Counted from the stretch's first letter, positions 1 through 11,487 are shown. The stretch: 25,508 nt of DNA from Cruorifilaria tuberocauda (GCA_013365365.1 JABVXU010000700.1:1-25508), one strand, 5' to 3'. Numbers and translations are program-made. Notes: generated from the sequence alone by a model not told the origin.

Positions 1-804
1 TGCTTTTACTCTTTCAAAAGATCATTTGTCAACAGAACTGTCACAAAACTGGAACCATTCCTTATTTTTGCTCCCAAATATCTCAAGTTATGTGATAACG
101 ATTAAATTCCTACATTCCATTTGTACTACATAATAAATTTAAAAGTGAAAACAGAGTTTAAAAATTAAATAAATTAAAACGAACAAATTTTGAGAAGAAA
201 TTTTCCATTTATATTTGGAAATACTATCTGATATGAATTCTGGAATTCACAAAACAAAAGGATTACTTCAGAATTCTTTGTGAAATTATCATTCGGAATG
301 CGACAAACTCATAATTGTACGGTATTTGGAATAGAGTCGAACGAATCTTTTTATGTAATAACTTTTAAGCAAACGGAAAGACAATTCAGTTAGCGGTTGA
401 TATAGGGTGCGGGAAGATAATTAAATAAACAGGTTTTTAAATCGTCGAGAAACAGAATGCTTCAAGTATTTAACTTTTTTCGAAGAATTTTTTAAGCAGA
501 GAATCTACTGATACAAGCGATCAGTTGGATCAGTAAGCCGAATAACTATTCCCATTCATTTTAATCATTGCATGAAAGTTTTCATAGATATCATGATAAT
601 AATGTTAATATTACACTTTGTTGCATTCCATCAGTCTATAAAAAGAATTCTTCGATTCTGAAAAGATTCATATCAAACATCCAAATTCTTCTTAAATATC
701 AATCAGTAGAATATTTTATTAATTTTTAACGATATTATAACTTTTTAGCAAATTTTTTAAATTATGATATATCAATTATGACCTATGCTAGAGAAATCAA
801 GGCT

Positions 805-826
805 ACGGAAAAAGGCTTTTTTCCGT
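805..826. repeat. Short perfect hairpin
   Basis: ACGGAAAAA pairs with TTTTTCCGT around a 4-base loop. There is no gene next to it. Confidence 0.6.
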
Positions 827-1270
827 GAACGATCTTTCTAAAAGATTCAAAATATCTTCTAGCTTCCGCGTTTTACAGAATTCCCAAATATCATAAAAAT
901 TTTGCGCGTTCAAAAAGAAACTTGCAAGTTAGCTAATCAATAGCACATTGTTGATTTCAGATTGCAAGTACCAAAGCATCTTTTCAGCATTTCCCTATTG
1001 CTTATTTGCATCATTTAGCTCATGACCTCTGTATGTCAAAGTTCGATTATTACGTTCCATTCTTGGTGATTATTAACTTTTTACCGGGAGATTTTTTTAT
1101 TGTCTAGTTTTTCAATAAAGATTTTCCTTATAGTTTTCTGGGATTATATCGTAACTTTCAATGCCTTAACAAAGCGTATTTTTTGAGAGATACAATTAAA
1201 TAATTCAATTTGGTAATTTTAGATCATCACTGAATATCGGGTTCGATGATTTGCTATTTGGCAATTGATT

Positions 1271-1335
1271 CTTGTTACTAGTTAGTTAATAACTTGTTAC
1301 TAGTTAGTTCATAACTTGTTATAAACTTGTTTATG
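1271..1335. repeat. 22-bp short tandem repeat
   Basis: CTTGTTACTAGTTAGTT occurs at 1271 and 1293, followed by shortened CTTGTT copies. Confidence 0.8.
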
Positions 1336-3333
1336 TATTAAGGTACTAACTCAATCATACATAGTTTAATTTATAATAATTCCTTTCCAACCGCCTATCA
1401 TATTTAAAATAACTTTTTTGTTATCAACCATTTGAAAGTATTTTTTCTTTTGTTCTTGAAGAAGTCAAGATTTGCTGAATTGAGAGTACTAAAGTATTTG
1501 GGGCGCATTATCGTTTTCAGGCCTCGTATTGTTCACTGATCAGGTTTTCTCTCTGATCAGTACTTGATAATCTATGAGTACGTGTGTGTTTTAATGATCA
1601 AGATTTTATCATGAAAGTTTATTCAATTGATTAAATTATTTAACAAACAGAAAATTTGTCAATGGTTTATTGCACGTAGAGAATTATAGGTGTATTTTAA
1701 GACGATTTCAGCCTCAATAATTTCGATTAAATCAATCAATAGTAGACAATCAATAAACAATCTAATTTACTAACAACTCAATAGTACCATTTATCAATTC
1801 AATTAGGAATGACAAAGATTTAAGTGACGGAACTAACTGTCCTTGCAAATAATAAGATTTTTTTGTAGAAGGAAGAGAGTTTACTTTCATTATCGATTGC
1901 GAAACTGAACTGATCTGATTGATGCTTTCCATATTCGATCATTTTTCTGGATGATTGATCAAAGAGAAACTAGTTATGAAATCAAGCATGGATTCATTTA
2001 TTGGAATAGATAATTCATAGGAAGCACTTGACGATTGTTTGAATCGTATGAATTTTGGAATGCTTTATTGATTGGAACATTCATCGATTTTCGATCAAGT
2101 GGTTATACAGTAGCTGAATGAGGACGGTAAGAATTTGAATTATAGAAAGTAATAGTTCCGTTATCATTATCTTATCACTTCGAGTAATGTTTCCAGTTTT
2201 CTTCTGCTAGTGATCGATAATCAAGAAGGTTCCGTTTGATTTTGTTTTGAAAAACTTACAATTGAAATTTTTGATTAAGATTAATTTTTTTTTCTGGAAA
2301 AGGTAGTAAGTACCAAAACAATTGGTACTACTTTCATTGATGAGTATGAGGTAGAGCAGAAGAAAGCTAATATGAAAAAGGACGAACTACTCGTACTAAT
2401 CAAAATTTTCAATTTCGTTCCTTAACAAATAACAAGTCTTTTACAGTTAAAGTATCAGCTACGTCCGAAAATGGTGGAAAGATCTTGAACTACTGTATAT
2501 GTAAGCTTAATGTAAATAAAACAGTTAACTTACAGTATACAATAATTTGCATATAAGCTTAGTAATAGAACGGAAAGATTCACGTGTGAATTAATTTATC
2601 AGTTGTTTAGTGTAGAGAGTTAACAAGTACTGTATGAATTGAATAAATACTAAAATATTAATTATTTAGTACAAAATTATTTCTTATCAGGCAGTGCTTT
2701 CAGTAGAAGAGTTATTGAATATAAGTTACTTTGAAGTTATCAGTGTTGTCAAGTGATAAATTGAAAATTTTCAAATTAGAACGAAAGATAAAATGAAATA
2801 TTCCTCCCTCATATGCTAGCTGTTACAATTAGGATGAAGCTGTTTGTGATAAGATGTAAATCAAAGTGAAAATTGAGAGAGTTAGTTTGAAGTGATAAGA
2901 AATGATTTAATGTTAACATGTGATTGTGACGTTTCCGATATGTTTTACTTTATATTTAGCTAATATAAGAATAAATTAAAATGTAATTAACTCCTTTTTT
3001 AATAATTAAAAATTAATTTTAGATTTTTTGTATTTAAAAAATTTTTGAAAGTTATCTATCTTCTTATATAAGTACAATAATGTGCTATTCACTTCTTTCT
3101 ATTTTTCCTACTGCTTGGAAATTTCGATTTTTGAGAGATTTCCAGCTTTTTCAACCTTATGAGTTGTTCAGTTACTGCTTTCATGATAGGAGATATCATT
3201 TTTTCATTCATTTCATTGTTAGCAATCATTTAAATAGTTAAAGCTTTTAATACAAACATTTTAATAGCTATTCCATTTCTCTTTCCTGTTCAATATTCTA
3301 AGAAATGTCATTTATACTCTATTTCAATTTATT

Positions 3334-3375
3334 GATTGATTGATCTCGATAATTCAATCGATTGATTGATCTCGA
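3334..3375. repeat. 16-bp direct repeat
   Basis: GATTGATTGATCTCGA occurs at 3334-3349 and at 3360-3375. Confidence 0.8.
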
Positions 3376-5577
3376 GAAAAATTATCAAAATAGAAATGTA
3401 AATTTTAATTTTTTGAAATAAACGTATACAGTTACTGTAAAAGTTGCAGAAATATATACCTATACTTTTCAAATAGCACCACATTAACAGTATTGTAATT
3501 TAGCTAATTTAATCATTTAATTATGCTTAACAAACGTTTAAATTAAATTAATTAATGCAGTAAGTTATTTTATAATTTTATTATGAAAGTTAAGCAAGTT
3601 TCGATAACTTATAATTTATTGTAATTATTTTATCTATCAGTATAAAGTAAATAAAATCACGATAAATCTTTGATAAGTAATAAATGATTGGGATGAGTTT
3701 TATTTTGGTAATTTTTCTTATTCTTTTAGCCTTTTTACTTTTTGATTGAAAATAAATTTACTTTTTAAATTTTCAATTTTTTAAAACAAATCAATATTTC
3801 TCAATTTATCAATGAGCATGAATGATATTTTCATGATAATATATTAATGATGATATTATCTAATAATTTTTTTGCATTTTCTCTATGTCAAATGTTAGTA
3901 TCATACAATATTGCATAACATTTCCTGATTGAATCTATCTCTAATATAGTTATTTTAACTTGTAATTAGCTATTTACATTAATTATACATATTTTTTTAT
4001 CAGTTCATTATTACGCTTATCATTTTCTGATAATTTCCATCCTAAGTAACAATTGACTAATTATCAACTAATCACCGAAATATGCATTCAAAGAGCTCGA
4101 GAATTTGAAAAAATTTTAAATTTTAGAAAAAGATGAAATTTAACTTCACGACTATCTTGAGAACATTTTAAGTTTATTCATTTATTTAAGTGATTATGTT
4201 AATGAAGTATAAAATTTTACTAAAACAATCAAATTACAAATGATTACACTAATAATAACAATTATCATATTATCAAATGATGAATTCAAAACTTTGAAAT
4301 TATTCAAAATTTCTTAATTTTATGCTTTAACTAGAAAATTATACTTATTTTATGTTAGATAAAATATATTAATATTTACTCAATAAAAGATAAGCGTTTT
4401 TTAAAAGTATGAATATAAAAAATTTTTTGAATATTATTTACATCGAATATTTTGATTTAATTTTATTTTATAATTTCAGTATAATTTCCTCAAAATTGAA
4501 ATTCTTACAGAGAAGCAAAAAGAAATTTATAATATTTAAAATATTTATTTATTTTCTAATAATTACAAAAACTTAACAAAATCTTCATCTCACCTTTTTT
4601 GATTTTATTGAAAATTTCAAATTGACAAATAAGCAAAGTTAGAAATTGAAAAAAAAGTTGAAGTGAATTGAATAATTGAGCAAGAAATTGAAAATATGCA
4701 AATGAAGTTTGAACACTTTTCCATCATTTTTCTTTTCTTTTTCATCGATTGAATCGTTCAAATGAGATCATCACTTTTCATGATAATAGCTTCTCCTTGA
4801 TCGCTGCATTATTCAAATTTTCATCTTTTTCATCGCTTTTAAAATCTGTACTTTAGCAATATTATTTAATAAGTTGCAGCAATGAATGCTTTGGATAAAT
4901 TAAAACTTTCAAAAAAAAAGAAATTCCATTTTTACTGATTATACAGGTTTATCATATCACTTAAATAACATGAAATGATAACTTTTGTAGAAAAGATAAA
5001 GTATAGGTCTGATGAAAAAAGATTTAACTATACTTTGAATTATTATGTAAATAGTTTCCTAGAGTAATGACGGGAAATTAGCTTAAGAATTGAATTTCAG
5101 ATTAGATTTCAAATGTTAAGCTGATTGATTGAATTAATTAAAAATATTACAAATACAAATTTAATTTACTTAACGTACAACTAACTACTTTTACCTTCAA
5201 TAGCTACCTTTACTTTCAATTTTCTCTACTTAAAAAAGCACAAACCTTTATTAACAAATCCAAACAAAAATATTATAATTACATGACCAATAACCCAAAG
5301 AATTAATAATGGTTTCAGCCATTTCCGATTGATCACTGATCGATTGATCGTATTATCACATTCCTTAAAAAAATCTTTTTTTTCTTATATTTCCTAATCC
5401 CTCTTTTTTGTTTCTTTATTTCATTTTGAGCCTAAAAATTAGATAAATCGTTTTTAATTAATTAAGAAAAAAATTGATTTCCTCATATCTAATACTTAAA
5501 TTGGTTTTTTTCAAAGTTTCATTAAGTTGTATAATTTTAAGCCTTAATTTCTAAAAGACTTGCATGTTCATTAAAGT

Positions 5578-5604
5578 TCAAATTCTATAGTTTCTTCCTT
5601 TTTC
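5578..5604 (-). CDS. Possible last exon of the membrane protein, 8 codons
   Basis: Acceptor TAATTCAG|GAAAAA at 5605, codons EKGRNYRI then TGA. Proposed only because the strong donor at 5784 needs a partner; phase 0 fits. The nearest AATAAA on this strand is at 5420-5415. Confidence 0.35.
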   Translation of the reverse strand, partial: EKGRNYRI

Positions 5605-7277
5605 CTGAATTATATATGAGTGATAACAACTTATCAATGATAACTAACTATTCATTTGTTTCTCTAACAATTAGCTAAAGTTTTCATGGCACTTTGCAAA
5701 AATACTTTTTGAAAGATTTCTAAAAGAAAGAAAAAATTGAAATTTCAATAACGAAAAGAGATTGTATCAATCAGTGAAGCTTACAACAGTCGGATCAAGT
5801 TCCTTATCATCATCCGAAATGCAATTCAATCGTTTCTCGATTTCGGTCAAGAATATTTCCTCCTTTACGGAATTATCAAATAATTCATAAAATAGTTTAT
5901 TATCAACTGGTGCAGTTAGGTAAAGCCATAACATTGCTAGGCCATTTAATGATATTATAGTGATAAATATGGCTGCTAATGTATACATTATCAGCAAGCG
6001 AAATCTTTGCTGCAAATTTATAGATAGTTAAATTATATTTCATAACAATTTTATCACTTGATAATCTTTTTTTAGTTGAATAAATCAATATATTCAAATA
6101 TCATGCTAATTCTAGTGCAAGCATAATAGTTTGCTTGAGAAATTCATGAGAATTAATAATGTTGCTTTAAATTTCAGTAAGAAATTTTTAAAATTGAAAA
6201 TTTTCGCTTACCTGTCCAGCTTCTTTTGACTTTTTAAATTTAAAGAAAAATGGTATAATCAATAACATTGATATGAATATCGCAGCCGTTGATGTGCACC
6301 ATAAGACGAGCAACTTGTTTTCATGCTGAAATTTTATTAACAATATCGTAATTATTTAAATTTTGAGTGATTAATAACAGTAAAGTAATCAATAATAATT
6401 AAAAGTAAAGTAATTAATAATCAATAGTAATAGAAATAGTTATAATAGTAAACGATAATTAATGATAGTAACAAAAGAATAAAACAAAAGAAAAGAAACG
6501 AGGAAACGAAATTGCCAAAATAGAAATTTGAAAATTGTCAAAAAAATAAATCCAGCAATTTCTAAATGCATATCGTACTATCTCCAAATTAATTATAAAT
6601 TATCGCTAATTAATTAAAGCTTATAAGAAACAATAGAATTTCGTACAAAATGAATTTCGATCAATTGAAAATAGCTGCAGGCAATAAATTTTGTAAAAAG
6701 GAAGTAAAGTTATTCGAAGAAATAGATTTGAATTGGAAGTATTTAGCAAATTTCGAGAATGCATTCAATCATACTTCAAATTTAGCACTGATAGTTGCAG
6801 CGTTCATTTATAATAGTAAAGTAAAGATGTCTCTCTTGAATTAGCACAATACTTCGAAATAATTGGAATTGGAAATTAAAGATTAAGTAAAAACAATGAA
6901 TGAAAATGAAAACTATCTAAAATTATTATTGTTATTTTTGATTTTGGATTTTATCATTACTATTCTAATTTAAATTACTGTCTATTTTGTAGGCTTAAAG
7001 CATTAGGCTATTTTTTTAAAAGTAAAAGTTAAATACAGACATTTTGTAGAGTTTGTCGCTCCTTCTCAGTCCACACAAATCCCTCAATCTTTTTCCGTTT
7101 TGTGTCATCGAACATAAACATTGCTATCGGAAATAGTATCGTACATAATTCGTAGTATTTTTGCGCCACAGCCATTGACATGGCGGAAATGATTAGTTCA
7201 AAACCACAGAGAAGAAAAATTGCATACTTGTGAAATGGTGGCAAATAACCACCCCATTTAAATAAATATGCTTTCAT
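5578..7277 (-). CDS. Unrecognised multi-pass membrane protein, about 200 aa, 3-4 exons
   Basis: Proposed join 7277-7041, 6325-6212, 6009-5785 and 5604-5578 (603 nt, 200 aa). Hydrophobic segments lie at about residues 18-38, 42-56, 84-107 and 122-148, followed by an acidic tail (DNSVKEEIFLTEIEKRLNC, then SDDDKELDP). Exon 2 to exon 3 is secure: CAG|GTAAGC to TTTGCAG|CAAAGA, phase 0. Exon 1 to exon 2 uses a poor donor, AAT|GTCTGT; without it exon 1 ends at a stop at 7029 and would be a separate 82-aa protein. The end is also open: donor GTT|GTAAGC to an 8-codon exon at 5604-5578, or readthrough to TGA at 5767. Both the loop after segment 2 and that after segment 3 are Lys-rich, which fits a simple four-helix topology poorly, so segment 2 may not fully cross. 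I do not recognise the family. Confidence 0.68.
5785..6009 (-). CDS. Membrane protein exon 3
   Basis: 75 codons. Acceptor AATTTGCAG|CAAAGA. It codes QRFRLLIMYTLAAIFITIIS and the rest of a helix, then an acidic tail. A good donor GTAAGC follows at 5784. If unused, the frame adds VSFTD and stops at 5767. Confidence 0.82.
6212..6325 (-). CDS. Membrane protein exon 2
   Basis: 114 nt, phase 0 on both sides. Acceptor AAATTTCAG|CATGAA, donor GGACAG|GTAAGC. It codes 38 residues with one strong membrane helix (LLVLWCTSTAAIFISMLLII) and a basic end KFKKSKEAGQ. It has no in-frame Met at its beginning, so an upstream exon is required. Confidence 0.82.
7041..7277 (-). CDS. Membrane protein exon 1
   Basis: 79 codons from the ATG at 7277. 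An acceptor-like TTTACAG ends at 7285, only 7 nt before the ATG, and the leader between them carries an in-frame TAA. The start is therefore firm and looks like a spliced-leader addition site. It codes two hydrophobic segments and a charged loop (DDTKRKKIEGFVWTEKER). Confidence 0.75.
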
Positions 7278-7283
7278 TTAATA

Positions 7284-7290
7284 CCTGTAA
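7284..7290 (-). promoter_or_regulatory. Putative spliced-leader acceptor of the membrane-protein gene
   Basis: The minus strand reads CTATTTACAG|GTATTAAATG. The 7-nt spacing to the start codon is typical for trans-spliced nematode mRNAs. Because the leader contains an in-frame stop, a coding exon further upstream is excluded. Confidence 0.55.
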
Positions 7291-8151
7291 ATAGTATTGT
7301 AATATAGGAATTATCGATTATGAATTATTTCACACGAATACATTTAAATATAAAAAAGTTTTCATCTATTCTATATATTTAAACAGTATTTCAAAGGACA
7401 CAGTTACTTCTTATTTTACACGAATGTATTTAAGTTTTAGTTTATTTAAGTTTATTGTTTAAGTTTAAAAAAGTTTTTATTCATTTATTTAATTTATTTA
7501 AGAAATACTTGAAAGGAATACAAAAAAGAATTCGATTAACGATTACAACTTAAATAAAATTTTGGAGTTTAACGAGTTCCGGAAAAATTTTTTTTGTGCA
7601 ACAATCAAGAAGTATTATCAGTGAATTAATCAATAGAATAATAAATTTAAATATTAAACGATCAATTATTGAATGGAAAAAAGTTAAAGTTTAACACGAA
7701 AGATTAATTTTCACATTTTTATATTATCAATTTATCTATTCTTTATCATTTTTCATATTTGATTAATTAGGGAGAAATCTAATAAGCTTAGTAAAAAAAT
7801 AGCTGAGAAAGACTTCTCACTATTTGATGTAGTATTTTGTTAGCATTTGTTTTAATTTAACTTTACTTAAATTTTATCATCTTAAAGTTAATAATTATAA
7901 ATGATTACTTTTAGGTAATTATTTATCTGCACGGCGAAAGTTTCATTTAGTTTTACCAAAGTTTATTTATTTATTTGTTTTTTTTTCTTAAAAAAATATC
8001 TCACTAAAATAAAATTAAAAGGAATGAAATGAAACAATTATCATTTTCTATCATAAGCAATCTAAATTAGCCATTAAACAATCGTTAACAATCAGTGATA
8101 TACTGATAAGATAAAAATCAAATTTCTCAATTTTTTATTCGAAGCGTTTTT

Positions 8152-8191
8152 TCTCTCTCTCTCTCTCTCTCTCTCTCCCATTCTCTCTCTC
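8152..8191. repeat. CT dinucleotide repeat
   Basis: A run of TC units with one interruption (CCAT), in the 5' flank of the membrane-protein gene. Confidence 0.95.
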
Positions 8192-8378
8192 AACTAATAA
8201 CGAAACAAATTTTATGGAAAACATCGAATCAAAAATTTGCAAAACAATTATTGAACCAAAAATATCTAAAAGAGAAGAATAACAATTAAAATGCAAATTT
8301 CAAAAATTCTTTCTAGCAGTTTCATTCGTAGTTTAGAAATTAAATAATTATTCAACATATCGTAAATAAGTTTTGAAA

Positions 8379-8427
8379 TTATCAATGAAATATTTTCTAT
8401 GATAATCTAATGATAACTTAGTGATAA
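8379..8427. promoter_or_regulatory. Cluster of GATA-type sites
   Basis: TTATCA at 8379 and TGATAA at 8400, 8411 and 8422: four sites in 49 bp, the last three exactly 11 bp apart. It lies about 1.1 kb upstream of the membrane-protein start. TGATAA matches the WGATAR consensus of GATA factors (ELT family in C. elegans). Function is inferred. Confidence 0.4.
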
Positions 8428-9546
8428 CACTCGTCGGGTATTAATTCGAGATATTTCGCTCAAAATATATGGAAAAAATTAAGATATTAGCAGATCAGTT
8501 TCTTCACTTTCTAACTTCTTATCATCAACTTTAAAATGGTTAAACTTTAGCCACGTATCTTTTACTTACTTAACTTTTACGTATCTTTATAAAAGACTAT
8601 TTTTTTCCAAATAACTTTGCATAGTTTACTTTTTCAATAATCAAAACGATATGAAAGCTTCCACAAAAGAACAAAAAATCATTTCTAAAAATTAAAAGTA
8701 CAAAGATATTTCTTGTATATATGTTACCCCACTTATCCAATCGATTGTTACAAACTTTTAAGACTCTACGTTTAATTGTTTCTTTCCCGTTCGACCGGGG
8801 GAGAATGGAATTTCTCAGAGGTCAATCGTATTACCCACAAACAAGTTTTCATTATTGACAAATTCTAGCAGTTATAACTGCGAAGGGTGCAAAACATTCT
8901 TTTTCATGATTTATTTGTAAATGTTGTCAAAAAAGGAAAAAAAAAAGTTCCTACATTACTTAATGAAATTAGTTTTTCATTTCGTGTATTTCAATTCCGA
9001 TATTTCCAGCATTCTTCCAGCATTTTAAGTTTGTAGCTTATCAATTTCCGATTATCATAGAATTATACTAAAGAAATAATGTTACTGTAAATTTGATGAA
9101 TTCCTAAAATGAGTTTTTGAAAAATATGAAATTTGCGATTTATGTTGCAGCTAAAATCAATATTTCTAATTATCATAAATGATAAACGACAATACTAATT
9201 CAATTATCAATCAAAGTTATCTTATCACAATATCCACACTATCATTTGTATAACAAAAAGAAGAAAACTCCGAAAAGCGTTAATTTCAGAAATCGCAATG
9301 AGCTGAGAAACTAATCAGTCGTAAAAGTTTCATTTAGGATTAAATAGGAATTATAAAATAGTAAAAATAAATCCTCCGGAATCCCCGGAATTCTCAACTT
9401 CCCTAATTGATTAGCCATCAGGATTGTTCGGACCATATAGCTAGCAATGCTAAGCTCTTAACTTGTTCCATTTAATCTTTCCGTCAAATTGAAATTCCTT
9501 TAAAGAAAAGAAAACTAATAACTTTACTATCACAGAATCATTTATC

Positions 9547-9568
9547 ATATATATATATATATATATAT
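9547..9568. repeat. AT dinucleotide repeat
   Basis: Eleven uninterrupted AT units. Confidence 0.95.
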
Positions 9569-10040
9569 GAATAGAGAAAAAAAACGGCGAAAATTCATTT
9601 GTTTGCTTAACTTTCATTCCATTATCATTTATATTTATTTAATCATTCATTTCAAAATGACAGAAAAAAATCGATTTATAACCTGATAATGTTTCCCGTA
9701 ATTATTAATCAAATACAATCTGTATTTCATTTCAGATATTATAATGAATTACTGATAACACGTATTGATAACAATGTTAGTAATGATGAATGATAAATGT
9801 TGTTGAAGAGATTTGCAAAATAAATCTGATTATGATAGCGATTTATGATAAAAAAGAAAAACAACAATACGATCGTCGAAAAATATTTTATTTCACTTTG
9901 ACATTAAATTATAATTTAAATGAATGACAAATTTGAGAGTTTTAATAAATGTATTATCATGCATTAGTTATTTGTTTATCGGCAAAAAAAAAAAGAAAAA
10001 TAACTCAAAGATCAATTCACAAAGTATAGTTAATTTTGAA

Positions 10041-10201
10041 AGGTCAAATTTTACACTGCAACCTGATTTTTGGAAGGTCACAGAGTGAAAGAGAAACAAA
10101 AATAATATCATGATATCATCACTGCAATCAATAATTTTAACTGATAGCCAAATGGAAAATGTTTGATAAATCAATCATTTCAGAAATACTGGAAAAGGTC
10201 A
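10041..10201 (+). promoter_or_regulatory. Three AAGGTCA nuclear-receptor-type half-sites
   Basis: AGGTCA, each preceded by A, at 10041, 10075 and 10196, all in the same orientation. AGGTCA with an A-rich 5' extension is the half-site of monomeric nuclear receptors (NR5A type in metazoans). Which gene it would serve is unknown. Confidence 0.3.
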
Positions 10202-11149
10202 TGCATATATTTGAAAATTTAATGAATAAATTACTGATTACTGATTTCAAAGCATTTCAAGATGAATGAAAAATTATGAGAAATCAGGTTTCAATTCTAT
10301 CACAAATGATAATTTGTTGTGGCGCAACTGGCACTGCCGTAAACTAAATTGTAACCATCAAATGATCAAATGTCATCATCGTCCATCAAGGAATTTAATT
10401 GTACTGATAGTAGTTGATCTGATTAATTTTGAATTAATTCTAACTTCGAAATTAATTTGATAGATAAAATTCTGAGTTAAATTTAGATTTTTTTAAAGTT
10501 TTTCAAAGAAAACTTTTTCCAAAAAAGTTGATTTTGAAATAAATTTTTATTTTACATTCATTAAATTAATATTAATAATAATTGAGTTTTAATTTTTCCA
10601 AGCATAAATTGAATCATTAAGCAATAAATAGTAATATTGCCAATATTGCCAAAAATTTTATTTCATTTATATCAAAATAATTTTTATCGAATAATTATTG
10701 GAAATTAAAGATGAAAAAAGAATTTTGGTAGCGAAAACGATAATTATAGCTATTTAATATAAAAAATAAAATTAAAATTAATTCATTTAAAACAAAAAAC
10801 GAAGTTTAAATTAATAAAGTTCGTATTGGAATTGAAGAAAAGAAGATCGAAAATGAGTTCCTATCTTAATTTTGGTAAAATCGACGATGTAACTTTGGTC
10901 GAAGGAGAAGTTAAATTATCAACAAATACAGGTTAACGAAGAGCAGCAGGTATTTTAATGTTTGATAAATGAAAATAAATTGCGACAATCTGTTAGGAAC
11001 TTTTTCCGATTGTTTCTTTTTTTCTCTTTCTTTTACTCATATAGGAATTAGCGATAAAAATGTATGAAAAAATAAAAAGTAGAAATTTAAATATCATTTC
11101 AAGTAATAGAACAATAAGTAATATAACAGTAAGTACTATAACAATAAGT

Positions 11150-11254
11150 AAAAACAATACCTAAATGTTTCGAATATTTATCATTAGCATTTGAATACTT
11201 AAAAACAATACCTAAATGTTTCGAATATTTATCATTAGCATTTGAATACTTAAA
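11150..11254. repeat. 51-bp perfect tandem duplication
   Basis: The block beginning AAAAACAATACCTAAATG at 11150 recurs at 11201 without a mismatch, about 2.05 copies. It is preceded by looser ACAATAAGTA-type repeats at 11110-11150. The lack of differences suggests a recent duplication. Confidence 0.9.
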
Positions 11255-11487
11255 TATTCCATGCTTATCAGTCCTTAATTCTATCTTATCACTTCATTGA
11301 TAAAATGCTTTGTTGTTAAGAGAATGATCCTCTGCAGAAAATTATTTAATGATAAATTAATTATGATAAGGAATGTGAAATTTTCACATGAATTTAATTA
11401 ATGAGCAAATTTTGATGTTCAAATGATCTTAGCCCCAAATGAGAAATGATAATATATTTTCCTGTTGTTCAATTTCCTTTTTCATGC

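Larger units (their letters stand above)
1..5577. other. Non-coding AT-rich region left of the membrane-protein gene
   Basis: No multi-exon gene could be assembled on either strand. All frames are cut every few codons apart from short chance openings. The region holds small tandem repeats (1271-1335, 3334-3375), a hairpin at 805-826, an imperfect palindrome near 2301-2332 and scattered TGATAA motifs. The first about 120 bases are open in two plus frames, but without splice or homology support. Confidence 0.6.
7285..11487. other. Intergenic region between the membrane-protein gene and the 286-aa gene
   Basis: It contains a CT repeat, an AT repeat, a 51-bp tandem duplication, dense TGATAA/TTATCA sites, three AAGGTCA sites, and GC-richer islands around 8721-8858, 9311-9460 and 10300-10400 with only small unsupported ORFs. 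It holds the likely promoter of the membrane-protein gene at its low-coordinate end and the 3' flank of the 286-aa gene at the other. Confidence 0.6.

Noticed and set aside
1..128. Possible terminal exon of a plus-strand gene at the left edge
   Set aside because: Two plus frames are open for 100-130 bases, which cannot both be real, and neither shows a known motif or a usable acceptor in the window.
1225..1255. tRNA-like B box (GGTTCGATGAT)
   Set aside because: No matching A box, acceptor stem or cloverleaf could be drawn around it.
1976..2090. Plus-strand frame starting MKSSMDSFIGIDNS and continuing past a TAG
   Set aside because: A short interrupted opening with no motif; consistent with chance.
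6650..6844. 64-codon plus-strand ORF in intron 1 of the membrane-protein gene
   Set aside because: Residue mix is somewhat protein-like, but there is no trans-splice acceptor, no exon partner and no recognised motif; length is near chance for this composition.
9968..10174. 68-codon minus-strand ORF
   Set aside because: Low-complexity Phe-rich end from a poly-A tract; no splice or family support.
10266..10460. 64-codon plus-strand ORF
   Set aside because: Begins next to no initiator context or acceptor and shows no motif. A GC-richer core (10318-10345) is also open on the minus strand, so frame choice is arbitrary.
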